Shown: in pieces, positions 12,727 through 25,088 of the stretch
Layout: each line of letters opens with the position of its first letter
Numbering within the stretch: position 1 is the stretch's first letter
Assembly (NCBI GenBank): GCA_025267735.1
Contig: CM046309.1
Location: forward strand, 35,129,202 to 35,193,201
Origin: Mactra quadrangularis
Taxonomy: Eukaryota > Mollusca > Bivalvia > Venerida > Mactridae
Direction of reading: 5' to 3'
DNA: 64,000 nt
Notes under the pieces: generated by a model
Seen by the model: only the letters and a program-made list of their open reading frames with translations
The model's database searches: none
What the model was told of the DNA's origin: nothing
Position numbers and translations under genes: made by a program

Positions 12727-13097
12727 CAGAATGCACCAAACGTCAGAATGTACCAAACGTCAGAATGCACCAAACGTTTAGAATGTACCAAACGTCAGAA
12801 TGCACCAAACGTTTAGAATGTACCAAACGTTTAGAATGTACCAAACGTCAGAATGCACCAAACGTTAGAATGCACCAAACGTTAGAATGTACCAAACGTT
12901 TAGAATGTACCAAACGTCAGAATGCAACAAACGTTAGAATGCACCAAACGTCAGAATGCACCAAACGTTTAGAATGTACCAAACGTCAGAATGCACCAAA
13001 CGTTTAGAATGTACCAAACGTTTAGAATGTACCAAACGTCAGAATGCACCAAACGTTAGAATGCACCAAACGTTTAGAATGTACCAAACGTTTAGAC
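12727..13097 (+). repeat. 17-18-bp minisatellite, about 21 copies
   Basis: The core AATGYACCAAACGT occurs about 21 times. Junction variants CAG, TAG and TTTAG make units of 17 or 18 bp. The TTTAG junction always goes with AATGTACC, while CAG and TAG junctions mostly go with AATGCACC, so the array is a mosaic of a few unit types. The mixed period gives a spurious 102-codon frame. Confidence 0.95.
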
Positions 13098-13833
13098 ATG
13101 TTCAGAACTAACAATAAGTGTTTTATTATTTAATTTAGTAGTAATAATATAAATATAGTTCTATTATATTAACCTGTCACAACTTGAATAATTACACGGT
13201 CACTGAATGTGTTATTATTTAACTTCATTTAACCATTGAACCTCCGATCCATATTGATTATTGATAATCTAACTATACATGTATATGCAACGGTTTTGAA
13301 TATCGGGGAAATAACAAGTTCGAAATAAGTTAAAAATAACAGATTCAGTAACCGTGTAAGTATTTAAGTTGTGACAGGTTAATCAAATAGAACTATAACA
13401 TTTTAATATAATAATAATAATGATAATAAGTGTTTTGATACACATGCGTGTAAATTGTATACATGTATAATGGAATAAAATAAACAAATGGTATTTTATT
13501 TGTTAATGTCTAATATATACAAATGAACTCACATACTAGCTAGGTTAATTGTGTGATACTTGTTTGATTGCAAGGTAGGGTGATTTGGAAGGGAAGAGTC
13601 AAATGGATAATAATGAAATATAACTGGTAGACGATTATATAACTGATTGTTATGAACAACACACTGTAACAATTGATAGAAACAGTTTATAAATCATACT
13701 TAATTACTAGATTAATTAACATTTAGTTATACCATCTGTGGTCGAGTGGTTTAAAGCAAGTGATAAATTCAATTCACGTTTTCTTATTATAAATGTAATA
13801 TAAATGTGGTAAATAAAACTAACAAGTAAATCT

Positions 13834-14093
13834 GTGAGCTAATGCTCACTAGTGATACCCCCGCCAAAAATCTAAAAATATGCGACAAACAGGAAGTAGA
13901 TGAGCAAGGAGCATGAAATCGCTTTACACCACATGGGACTATGGGATGAAGCAATATGCAAAGTATTAGGCTGCTGCATGATATAGTTGCTGAGAAAACT
14001 GCGACGGAAATTTTGTAACAGACGGACGCACGGACGCACGCACGGACAAGGGTAAAACAGTATACCCCCCTCTTCTTCGAAGCGGGGGTATAA
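13834..14093 (+). mobile_element. MITE-like element with ATACCCCCGC ends
   Basis: Near the left end is GTGATACCCCCGC and near the right GCGGGGGTATAAT. ATACCCCCGC (13855-13864) is the exact reverse complement of GCGGGGGTAT (14082-14091). A GGACGCACGGACGCACGCAC run precedes the right end. I recall similar sequence flanking bivalve microsatellites; that is memory, not a search. Confidence 0.55.
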
Positions 14094-14579
14094 TAAAAGT
14101 AATAATTTTCTGATTAAATATATTTTTTATGTTCATGAACAAAGTTCAATTTATCATCTGTATAAAAAATAAAAATGTTGAGGAAAATAATGAATTACTC
14201 TGTGATATTAATTTACTAATAATTACTAACATTATTGATGCATATAATTATAAACTATAAAAGTTTGTATCAGAAGTAATAAATAACTTTCGATGGTTGG
14301 TAAACGAGGGGTGACTGTAGTAAATCTTATATGAGTTTATTAAATTGTTTGATCTTGCTTTGATTTATACCAGAAATCTAACAAACAGTCTATGTTCCGA
14401 CACAAAACTACCACAATTATATATACATATACATAGTTTATTTCACTTTCAATTGGCTATGTAGCCCAAAACAATTACAACATATAAATACATATGTATT
14501 CATATTACTTCTAATTACTCACTATCACTCGTATATACAGCAAAATTTCACTAAAGGATGTTAAAAATCGCGCGCCTCT

Positions 14580-14672
14580 CCCATCAAAAGATGTCTCAGA
14601 GGGGTTCCGAAGGGGGATGTGCCCCCCTTTGTTGTAGGGGTTTTAAGGGGGCGCAGCGCCCCTCATCGCCTG
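14580..14672 (+). repeat. G-rich repeat with two small hairpins
   Basis: GGGGGATGTGCCCCCC and GGGGCGCAGCGCCCC are short near-perfect stems in a GC-rich patch that stands out from the AT-rich surroundings. It looks like part of a dispersed repeat that probably continues toward 15050. The overlapping 101-codon frame is not protein-like. Confidence 0.4.
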
Positions 14673-17600
14673 AAAAAAATCGGGGTCATTGAGTGTAGAG
14701 AAATGGCGCCAAATGCTGATAAGAAAAACATGTTTTCAGTCTCTGAAAAGACCTGGCACTTTAGACTTCAATTTTGGAAAATGTTACTGTTTGAAATGCA
14801 AATGTGGGTGGAAAAAGAGCAAAAATTGCATTTTTTGCCGTTTTTGCTCCGCCCCAGCATTGCCATGGTAACTGGGATCGTGGCTCAACTTGGTTTTTCT
14901 GAAAGACATTCACCCAGGGAATAACTTGGCCAAGTTGCATATCTGTATGATAATTAGTAATGAAATTAGAGCATCTTGAAAAAGCCCTAGCGCGTAATGG
15001 TGAAAAATGGCTACTTTTCACACTGTCGCAACCAGTAAAGGGTCAATTAATCACTTAATATGATTTTTAATGTGGTTTATTAACTATTACTTATGTGATC
15101 TTCATAATACATGTAGTAACCTTCATTTTACTTTTGTTGATAGTATACTTTATATTGTTATTAATAGATTTAAAACTCATGATAACTTATGCTATATATT
15201 GTAAATGTGTCGAGTCAAAATAAAGAATAATTGTCGTATAATTATCAAACGCCAAGGGAACGCTGTGTTTTATATCCCATATCAGATTGTCTCCCTTGCA
15301 TATATTTATACCATAGTAGATTACTCTTTTGTATAGATTTCTTTTAAATATACTACATAAAATTTAAGAGGGAAAAGGTAAGTAATTTGAATGTGTCCAT
15401 TAATTTCAAAATATTGATACATTTGTATAATGAGTTAGTTAAGTCCGTAATTGACATTAACATTGTGTGACTTGCAAAAATTATAAATACAGAACACGCC
15501 ATCTTAAAGTAACATGCTATAAAATCCAATTGAATGTAATAGACATGGTTATTTAAAAAGTTTGTAACCAGGTGACTTGTCATTTATTTGTAATACAAAA
15601 CGTAAGACTTTTCACATGAAGGATTGTTATTTTGACGCAAAGTCATACACATTGCCAAGCGTTTGCCATCTTTTGGTGAGGCATTTATGGCTCTGGTCGT
15701 TCCTAAACACCATGCCAATCCCTTTTCACAAGTGTAGAGAAGGGAAATAAGGCATGGTTACCAGAGCTGTTGGTGTTTTGCTAGGAGTTGAGCTTACGCT
15801 TTTGTTTTCCGTTTGTCTCCGTGAGGAGACGAACAATCTGCATGAGTCGTGCATAAGGTCGCACTACCCTGTCTCCCCCCCCTAACAACTAAGTTTTAAA
15901 ATTCATCCCCACTCTTAGATTAGGTTTGGCTTTCAATTAAAAATTTAATGTGCCTTGTTTTACTCAAAGAATCATTTTGGTTGAAAAAGTGACTACAGAG
16001 TATCTACAAATGCAAATTTAATTTAGGATTAAAAAATTAATTTATATTAATTCCAAGTTTATTTTAAAAATATTTGGGAATCCAAAATTATTGCCAATAT
16101 CTTCATTCAAATAAATTCATTTTCCTTTCTTAAATCCAAATTTGTATTCAAAAGACAGGGAGCGTGTCCTACTTATTGCAGCTTTTTATATACTATTTGA
16201 CAATAAAATACCTGAAAATCATAAGTGGACTAATAAAACGTCCCTCTACGTCAGTTGAGTGAATTATCTCCCTTTACCATCCGATAATATGCAAATTTTA
16301 AACCCATCTGATAGTCATTTAAGAAATTATATACTTGTCATACTATTTTTGTTGGGGGAGGCCTGGGAACAAAAAATGAACTTGGGTCTGAGTCATATAC
16401 ATTAAAATCTTAGGCAATTTCCGTTGCAATCTGATTAAAACCCGATCTAATATTTTACGTTTCAATCAGTACTACTTAAGTCTTAAAGCTATAAACGTTA
16501 CAGTGGACCAACTGTACCAGCTACCATTCACTTGTAAAACCTAATATCGGTAATATATATCAAAGGTCAGTTGCTTACGAACATTTTTACGTCATGCTAT
16601 ACAGAAACCACTTTGGTCACTGATTTGATATGGATTGATGGTAGAGTATTAATTGATTTAAGAATTTACACTTCATATGGAATTATATATAGAAAATACT
16701 AGGTTTAGTAAAAAAAATTTAATGTTTAGTCTATTTGGAGGAAGATTGTCAATAGTAGTACCTTTTGAAAAGTAAATACAAGATCCGCACTAAAGGAGAC
16801 TTGCGACTATTCAAAATATTACGTTGTGAATTCTCACAGTCAATGAGTCTGCTTTACCTAATAGACTGGTAAAAAACTAATTGGACCATGTCTGTCAGAC
16901 GCTTGACTGAAATCATAATCTATTGATCAGAATAAATAGCTGACATTAATGTACTACAAAGAATAGAAAATCATTACTTTAAAAGTTGTAGTATATATAA
17001 AAAGTAACAAGTCTTATTCATAGCCTTAGTAAACAGTAATAAATCTATATATAAACATTTCAGCGATTCAATTTCAACTTTTGATGTACATGTGTAGAAA
17101 GTTTCCATATGCAGAAAAAAGACATTTAAACAAACAGTACAATCAAACTATACATTTATAGCCTTCGTCTGAAAGATTTTCTACGCTCGGAAAAAAAGAT
17201 AACAGACGTCGTTTGTGCTATTATCTGAACGAAATTTGGTCACATTTTCATTCGAAAATTTTACTCGAAATTAGTTACCGACACCATTCAAAGGGCACCT
17301 GTAAGTGCATATTCTCGTTAGTAACAACTATTTGAATGACAAAATTCATTAATATAGTTTAATGGCACCACAAATGTGCAAATGCCAGACACAATATGCT
17401 TATACATGTAATGATAGTATTATTTTTTTAATTTGATAATTCGTTTAATGGGCATCAAGTTCATTGCAAAAGAACAAATGGCCAGTCCATATTGTGACAA
17501 TCTCCGTAAACATATATGCTATAGACCGCTGTCGTGAAGTAGAAGGCGAGCGAAGAATTTTAGATCAGGTTTTAATCACATTGATATTGTTCATGCTAAT

Positions 17601-18024
17601 GAAATTAAAGCACAAACGGAATAATTCAATCATAGTTTTACAAAAATCAAGAGAACCTACGAATGTTGTTATAATCGGAGGTGTACTGTATATTTAACAT
17701 TTTGTTTCTTATCCAATAAAATGGCATTTTTGGCATATCTGTCTTGAAGAATAGCAGGAATGAATCTGACAATTCACATGATAAGGTAACTTTTTAGTTA
17801 ATTTCATGGTTATCAACCTGACCTGCTAGCCTTACGTAAGATCTTTATGATAAATTCAAAATAAAAATGAATCTGATCACTAGAGTGTTGTGTTTTCAAT
17901 TTTGACGGATTGCTTATTTCAAGTCATGATGAAAAAATGTTTTTAGATAATCTAATGCTCTGTAGAAGCTTCTGTAGATTGTTTTTTCACGATATTTCTG
18001 GAGTTATTTCATTTTCTTTTTTTG

Positions 18025-18326
18025 CAGGGTTTAACGCCATAGCAAAACATTGTTTAGGTTATATCACGACTGTCAGCCCACATACTTTCTGTTCCTGGAA
18101 AGGCTTAACCTCTGGATTTAGCGGTTAACCAACTACTAGGCGCATACTTCCGTCAGTGACTGACTACTGACCTACATTATATAGAATCAGTGGTAGGAGG
18201 GAGAATGGTCGTAAAAAAATATTTCATGACCAAGCTCTACGAAAGTATGGGATGCCCGGATATTGAACCTACGACTCAAAGATCAGTAGACTTGTGCGCT
18301 ATCGACTGAGATAGCCGGATGGGCTC
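18025..18326 (-). mobile_element. tRNA-derived SINE, family C
   Basis: On the minus strand the head reads GCCCATCCGGCTATCTCAGT (A-box-like), followed by GTAGGTTCAATATCCGGGC (B-box arm). The body has GAAATATTTTTTTACGACCA and the tail GGCGTTAAACCC. It matches 29166-29494 and 41683-41990 over most of its length. Confidence 0.75.
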
Positions 18327-18517
18327 TTTTTCATTTAAATGCTTTGCTATGCTGCTACATCGTTAGAAATGCCATGATGTTGGTATCCGGGCATTTCTAG
18401 ATACGTTTATGCTATATCTTGTGATTTCTGTCAAACAGTTTGATTTACGTGAATGTATTTAAGGGCCATTCCGGCAATACGTGGCAAGTTACAAAAAAGT
18501 TCCATAAACAGGGCATG

Positions 18518-18597
18518 AAGATCGATTACTTTAATAGTGGAATGGTCTTAATGAAGAGCATTTTTTTTTCAAATTAAGCATATGGGACTTTAAGTTA
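18518..18597 (+). repeat. Pogo/Tigger-like MITE fragment (GATGGTCTTAATAG family)
   Basis: It contains AATAGTGGAATGGTCTTAAT, TTTTTTTTCAAATTAAGCAT and TGGGACTTTAA in the family order. The left end is missing. Confidence 0.5.
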
Positions 18598-19055
18598 TTA
18601 GTATTATTTCGCACTTTGCTTTCAGAATGTATATTCAATTTGAACGAAATCGAGTAAAACTCGACAAGTAATTACCAAAGAGATGAGCTACCATTATTAA
18701 AAAATCGTTGATTTAAGCCAGCTTCAACAATGCAGTTTTTCCAAATTAAAAGAAAAGTTTTCTGCAAGTATTGAACGATGGACCTACACAAAGTGCATTG
18801 TAAATCGTGAATCATTCAATACGTATATAGATAAAACATTAACCACACTTTCTTATACCCAGGACAGATATCCAAATAATCTGACCACAAATCAACTATA
18901 AATATACCTGTAACCGATGTCCTGTATAATTAGTATAAGACACAATGTTCAAAGCCCCACAGGCTAAAACCTTATTATAGTAATTTAAACCATTAATTTA
19001 ACCTACCCTCAATAACACCATAGTTAAGATATTTACACCATACGTTTGTCATGTT

Positions 19056-19129
19056 GAGGGTTGTCCGCAAGACTGTAGTAACTACGCTCTTTTTACAATG
19101 CACTTACTACAGTCTTGCGGGCAACCCTC
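19056..19129. repeat. Fold-back element, 26-bp arms
   Basis: GAGGGTTGTCCGCAAGACTG (start 19056) pairs with CAGTCTTGCGGGCAACCCTC (end 19129). The full 26-nt arms have one mismatch and enclose a 22-nt spacer. Confidence 0.85.
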
Positions 19130-19619
19130 GATGTAAACATTGGAGATGTTGAAGAAGATAAAACACACTATTGACTTATTGAACTATTTAATGTTTCTTA
19201 TATTACATTGAGCTGAGGGGTTAATTGTAACTTTAATTATATTTAGTTCAATGATACTCATAGTTATATAGACTACAGAGTACAGATTTGATTGCTTTCA
19301 CTCTCAGAGGACATCATGATATGAGGTCAATATAACATTCGCTCAAAGTTTGGTTGTGATTTTTTTTGGTGCTTTATGCGCCCTTTCAACAAGTCCCAGT
19401 CATTTCGCCATGGTAAGTTAGAGATTTAGGGTCAATATAACATTAAGGTTAGATTTGAATTTTTGGTTCTTTACGCCCCTTTCCGACAAATTTTCAGTCA
19501 TATCACCGCGGTAAGTTGACCTAATCACTCTTCCTGGAAGTCTTAGATACCTATACCAAAGCTTTAAAGCAGTACTGAACACAAGCATTGACCAGTAACT
19601 GGATATACAATGGAACCTA

Positions 19620-20638
19620 CGAGGGATGATCCAAAATAACGTGGACTTTTGCTACAGTTAACGTTTGCTTGGTACAATCAGAAAACAATGTACATCAACA
19701 TAAATAAGAACATGTCCTGCATATTCTTACAAAATATCAGAGCAAAATACTGACTCAGTAAAAAGTAATGATCATTAGAAAACTATCACTATCAGTGACC
19801 CGGCGCGCGTCAACGACGTCTTCGTAACATTAATGGCGTCGTCACTAACACAGCACAGTACTCAATGTCAAATAACGGCAAATAGATTTGAAAATCGATT
19901 CACATTTGACATTTGCAGGTTGCTGATAAACATGCCCTTGATTGTACCGTAACCCATTTCAAGCTTATCTGCCAAATCGCGAATGGTTAGACCTCGGTCC
20001 GTATTCAGTGCTTCCCAAATTGATTTCTCTGCCGTCGCTTCGTTTTTCCCGTTTCTTCACCCACCCTGTCTTTCTTGAAAGCTTTCTCTACCCTTCTCAA
20101 ACTTTTCGTGTCACTTAAAAACTTAACTTCTACTGACTGGATTTTTTTCTTTTAGAGTTTTCAATCAACTTAAGCGTCTTGGTTTGCATTTTTTATGAGA
20201 TTATGACAAAATTTTATGATGCAACATACTTCCATCCGGTCAAGTGACAATATTTTAACGTTCGTTGCGTTGATGAGATCGTGTTATGAATGTTGTTTTC
20301 TCCATAACGCCTTGATCAAATGAAGTTAAATTTGGACACGACGTCATGTATACACCCACAAGTCAGTTGGTTAAGTTTCGCGCTGTTTGTTTCATTATTT
20401 TCTGAGAAACAATACAATATGTTTCGCAAACATAGTGATTATAACGGCGCGCGCCGCATCGGCGTTACCTTGGTTATGAAAACGCATGGTGCGGTCTTAT
20501 GATTATAAATATTTGTAATTTTATTGCTTTGTTTGATTCATTTAATGTTCCGATTTACAACCATATAAGTTTTTAAAAAATATTGTTAAAATTGTAAGAG
20601 CAGTATTAAAAGTCCACGTTATTTTGGATCATCCCTCG
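19620..20638 (-). mobile_element. Mariner-like element, internally deleted, TA-flanked
   Basis: The 1019-bp element has perfect terminal inverted repeats of about 30 bp: CGAGGGATGATCCAAAATAA at the left and its reverse complement TTATTTTGGATCATCCCTCG at the right. It is flanked by TA on both sides, the Tc1/mariner target-site duplication. Its minus strand carries part of a transposase DNA-binding region (see 19905-20125). The catalytic DDD/DDE region is absent, so the copy cannot encode active transposase. Confidence 0.85.
19905..20125 (-). pseudogene. Mariner transposase N-terminal helix-turn-helix remnant
   Basis: One minus-strand frame within this span reads EKSIWEALNTDRGL, TIRDLADKLEMGYGTIKGMF, matching the mariner pattern of basic, D-R-x-L-T-I-R, then A-x-x-L-x-x-x-x-G-T-I. 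The upstream portion (FEKGRESFQ-like) is in another frame and meets a TGA, so at least one frameshift has occurred. The rest of the transposase is missing. It is a relic of the DNA-binding domain of a cut-and-paste transposase, not an expressed gene. Confidence 0.7.
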
Positions 20639-21480
20639 TATATAAACCGGAAACCTTCTAATCCGGAATTCTCTACAAACCGGATTTTTAGGACCTAAAT
20701 ATTTTTCCTCTTCATTCATATATAACAAAAACACCCTATTTCCGGAACCCCTCTATTCCGGAAACCGGACGAGTTTTAGTACCAACTTTGTAGTTCTTCA
20801 TGCAAAATAACCCCTGTATATCGAACGGTAAATTAGAGTAGAAGAGAGAATGGCCATAGAAGATACGTCATTTATAAACTTTAAGAATATACTTTAAGAA
20901 TATAATTTTTAATATGCATGGATCTTATGTACGATTCCTGACGTATCTCAAAGATTAAATATGATGTTATATATTGTTTTGTTCCATAAAAGCATAATTC
21001 TCAACTTCTGCATGATCTATATATGAGAGTATGACTTGATCAGTGCGCGAAAGATCTTGGCAGCATATTATAAGAAAATCTTACGATAATTTTACAATAC
21101 AATATACAAGGATTTTTCGACTAAAATCGGTCGTAAGACGCTTGATAATACGAACTCCAGGCTGAGGTCAAGTTTGAATGAAACAAGTCATACTTAAATC
21201 AAAATGAATAATGACAAAAACACGATATGTTTTAAACGCAGGTGATCATAGTTGCTTTACATTGAGTCGGTTTGTATTGCCTAACCCAAATTAAAATCTC
21301 CTAAAAGTAAAAAAAGGATCTCCAATGTCTTTAAGCACTCTAATATTTCGTTCTCCCTTTTTGATACTTTCTCATTTTTCTTTGTATTAACTACATATAA
21401 AAGCATACAAAGTTATACAACATATTATATAAATGTAGACAGTCTTTCATATATGAATAGTTGAGTAAAACTGGACTTAA

Positions 21481-22006
21481 AGCCCTAGTCACACCTACAC
21501 AACTAAAACCAAAGAGTAAGACAGACTAATTATGCACGACAAGCAAACACTGACAGAATCGTTGCCATTGACATTATACATTTTATACAATAGTCATATA
21601 CATGAACATAGAACATACATTCTAAGTGTCATAAGGATCTTTCCACAAGTATTATGTAGATAATTTGGTAAATACTGATCTAGATTGCCGTGCGCATCAG
21701 AATGAAGCCATGTGATTGGGTACGACTACTCCACCACTGTGGTACGAATGAGGCGACTCCCACTGTTAATGATTGATACGCAGTTTTGAAATTTCGAACA
21801 GTCGGAGTTCTTCCAAAAAACTTTTTTTCCTGATTACGTTAGGCGAAATCTCAGTTCGATTCCGATACAACACTACAAATCACTACGGCGCCATTGCGAC
21901 TCATTGCGACAGAAATGCGACTGTTTTATAACTGAAAATAATAGCTAAATTGATACAATCGTGCTCATCAGTCGTAAAGCTTAATCCTGAAGGTGTGACC
22001 TGGGCT
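21481..22006. mobile_element. TTAA-flanked inverted-repeat element, 526 bp
   Basis: TTAA at 21477-21480 precedes AGCCCTAGTCACACCTAC. The right end GAAGGTGTGACCTGGGCT is followed by TTAA at 22007-22010. The inverted ends match except at two or three positions. A TTAA target site with ends starting AG suits Kolobok; piggyBac also uses TTAA. There is no coding remnant. Confidence 0.75.
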
Positions 22007-22646
22007 TTAATCATCGTATGTGAACTTAATTAACGAAACGTCAATATAAAAAACCAAAATTTTCCCAATTTAGAAATTACATTGAAATGGCTATGGTAGA
22101 GTGAACCTGTTTAAAATTTGCCATAATAGGACATCAAGTAATTATGATAAAATATACAAGTTAGATGTCACCAAATGTAATAAGAAAATAAATAATTATC
22201 TACCATCAAGACAGAGATAAATTATTTTTTATATTAAATGTAGATTTACACTGATATTAAAACTAGTTTAATGTTGTTTAGTCAACACTTCAGCACATCT
22301 GTTGGGAGTAAAAACGTCGCAACTCATCATTACTAAGTATATTTTATTGTATGCGTAGCCTACTTTTTGTAAAGGAGGCTGGTAACTAGTAGCTTAATGT
22401 TTTCAGAGCACCCATGTCTATACTGTAAATGAACCTCGTCAGATCAAAGAGAAAATATTAAAAAGAAAAGTTTTGGAAGTCAGAACTTTGTAGCTGACAG
22501 GCTTGTATATAGAATAACAAATACTGTTCTTAAAACATGTGAAATTGGTATGTTGGTATTAGAATAGCAACATCGTTTTATCTAATTTTAGGTTTTATTT
22601 ATAAAAGTCGGATCAAATTTAAATAACATACACCTCTAGGTAGTTT

Positions 22647-22732
22647 TGTTTTAGGAAATAAGCAGTGCCCCAAGTGATGTTCGAACCCGAGACCTCTCGA
22701 TCCTTAAGTGCACGTCCTACCAAATGAGCCAT
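22647..22732 (-). mobile_element. tRNA-derived SINE, family A, head fragment
   Basis: On the minus strand, TTAAGGATCGAGAGGTCTCG precedes GGTTCGAACATCAC (B-box-like) and GGGGCACTGCTTATTTCC. Only the tRNA-like head and start of the body remain. Confidence 0.6.
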
Positions 22733-23150
22733 ACTTAATGTTTATTAACACCTGAGTATATTCTGGTCTCCTTGTGAGTACGCTGGTGGTTGAGTTTACT
22801 GTTCGTTGTTATTACTTTTATTAAACTATAAGAAAAGTTCAACAATAACTAATGACTAATAAAATCTGAAAATCATTGTGATCACGTCTCAGTAAATACG
22901 AAAAAAATCTGAAAAATCGACCGACCATAAAAAATTCATTTTTGATTAATAAAACAGGGAGAATTTACGTGGATAATCAATATAAAATCAATTATTTATA
23001 TCATTGTTGAAGATTTAATACTTTACGACATGAGATTGTGGTAAGAAAAGATGGGTGTTTTATTATTTAATATGTTTTCTGATACAGTGACTGTCTCGGA
23101 TATAGTCTGAGTTAAATTGATCTGATACGAGCAAGTCAGCCATGTAGCGC

Positions 23151-23240
23151 CGCTAAACGTCGCAGCACTGCTAAACGTCGCAGCACCGCTAAACGTCGCA
23201 GCACCGCTAAACGTCACAACGCCGCTAAACGTCGCAATTG
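23151..23240. repeat. 18-bp tandem repeat, 5 copies
   Basis: CGCTAAACGTCGCAGCAC is repeated five times with few changes. On the minus strand it encodes an ATFSGA hexapeptide repeat inside an 84-codon frame, which I attribute to the period being a multiple of 3. Confidence 0.85.
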
Positions 23241-23399
23241 ACGCTGATGTCTGAACCAACGATGAATGTCGAAACACTAACGGTTACTTCGACTAAATCG
23301 AAAATACTGGTTTTTCTATGTTCCTAGACTTTTAATAATTTACAAAAGTGATATTTCGCTATAAAGACCACCGTGGTTAATGTAAATTTACAAGAAATT

Positions 23400-23513
23400 T
23401 GATGATATTATGTCCGAATGTCTAATTTGAAAAGAAAAAAGTCTCTATATTAAGACCATTTCGCTATTTAGACTATCGATTTTGATGGTCCTATTAGTGG
23501 TGTTATACTGTAA
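23400..23513 (-). repeat. Pogo/Tigger-like MITE (GATGGTCTTAATAG family)
   Basis: On the minus strand it starts TA|CAGTATAACACCACTAA, then GGACCATCAAAATCGATAGT, AAATGGTCTTAATATAGAGA, and TTCAAATTAGACATTCGGAC. It is the best-preserved left end of this family. Confidence 0.6.
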
Positions 23514-25068
23514 ATAAATAACAACACATATTTATCGATATAAAGTTCTGGGTTAACCCCTTGTTTGTTTTACAACCATTCTCCGAAACAGGTGCTTTAA
23601 TGATAATCAACGACCCGTAAAATTAACAGAAATAAAAACAAGACAATAAACTTAATTAGGTGAATCGAACACGACAACTTAAAGAACTGATTTAACATAA
23701 ACCTGGCTGATATAATTACGTTGTTGATTCAATTGAATAAGAACACCACTGTCAGTTGTTGAGTTAAAGACAGGAACAATGGTATACATACTGATTGATG
23801 AACATACCGTATCAAAGTAAGGATAGAGATAAGATATATCTGTATCCTTAGAGTCGTAATTAACTTGTATCATTACATAGAGTCATAAAAGATGCAAACA
23901 ACAACAATGCTAGCCTGGAGGTCCAAACACAATTCGATGAAATGTCCGAAATCTAGGTATCATGAGGGAAGTTTTTTTAGGTTCGATTGATTGTAATCAT
24001 TAGTGTTTTACGACACGATATAAACTTATGATATTAGGTTGACCAAACAACCAAACAAACGAAATATTTGAAATGGCTACTATCTTTAACAACCAAATTG
24101 GTGAACACACTAACATGCACTTGTGCCTGAATGTAAATAGCTATTGATACACAACGTATATGTTCAATTACAGCAAGGGTGACGCCAGTGAGGCAGTCGG
24201 ATTTTGGGCCAGTCTTGAAGGTAAAAATAAAACAAATCACAACCTCATTACTATTAAAATAGGGTTTAAAGTAAGAATATTTGGTGACCTCGACGTATAT
24301 GAAAAACCTTCGTTCGAGCCCCACCCTGAATAGAATTATGCTCCGCCCCAACATGATATTTTACACGTATGTAAAATTAATGATCATTGTTTATCAATTA
24401 CAAACAACAATGTAGTTTCTAAATCTGATGTATCATACCACAACATGACGTAATGTGACAAATTGTAATACATATATATGTTCTTAGGACGTGCATACAG
24501 TCTAACCCAAGAAACCCTAACACCAACAATATAGGCAATTGTGAATCCCTTAGGCTCATCAGTATTGTAGGAAATAAATAAACGGCTAGCCGGTCCTTCT
24601 TTTCAAACAGTCACTATCGGACTCCCCGTTTAAGTCTCTCAGATTTTTATATTTAATTTTTTGTAGCATCTGGTAGTCAATGTATAGTTCAATTTCGGAG
24701 TAAGACAGACACACCTTTGAGCAGTTTGGGCATGGGATACTTTCTACAATTCTTCCTTATACAACTGAATCGCAAGATAGTTATCTACCACTGGTGAAGG
24801 TATGTATTAAGTACCGGTCAGTAGTTAGGTCAAGAGACTAAAGGATCTCTTAAACCATCTAGAACATTTTCCACTTTGATATTTGGCTGTGTGGTAAGTC
24901 TGTTTCTACTGTTGCTGTTTCGTATATGTTAACTAACCCCCTTTTCAGACAATGCCAGTGTGTGGGTCAAATGACCACTGTGATATAGCCGAGAAATTGT
25001 CAAAAATGCGACGTAAAGCACCGTGATATGTATACCAACACAGTTTGCCTTTTTTCCTACTTTTAAAA

Positions 25069-25088
25069 TGTCACGTGATCACGTGACA
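25069..25088. other. 20-bp perfect palindrome with two CACGTG boxes
   Basis: TGTCACGTGATCACGTGACA equals its own reverse complement and contains two CACGTG E-box hexamers whose centres are 8 bp apart. It lies in intron 1 of gene 1, about 1.2 kb inside from the signal exon. Confidence 0.7.

Larger units (their letters stand above)
19608..20780 (+). mobile_element. Pogo/Tigger-like MITE interrupted by a mariner relic
   Basis: TA|CAATGGAACCTA ends at 19619 and continues after the insertion as TATAAACCGGAAACC from 20639. The right end GGAAACCGGACGAGTTTTAG mirrors the left when the insert is removed. Without the insert the host is about 150 bp. Several CCGGAA and TCCGGA boxes are internal. Confidence 0.6.

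Noticed and set aside
12699..13007. 102-codon frame in the 17-18-bp array
   Set aside because: Repeat artefact; the peptide simply mirrors the DNA repeat.
12727..13097. CRISPR-like appearance of regularly spaced repeats
   Set aside because: Units are contiguous with no unique spacers, and the DNA is eukaryotic.
14619..14924. 101-codon plus-strand frame
   Set aside because: It lies in a G-rich dispersed repeat with hairpins; composition is not protein-like and no splice sites fit.
23679..23873. Minus-strand frame with protein-like composition (YLYPYFDTVCSSISMYTIVP)
   Set aside because: It sits inside intron 1 of gene 1 with no convincing acceptor or start; kept only as a note.
24034..24354. 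106-codon minus-strand frame
   Set aside because: No splice borders, no family features, and composition is typical of AT-rich noncoding sequence.
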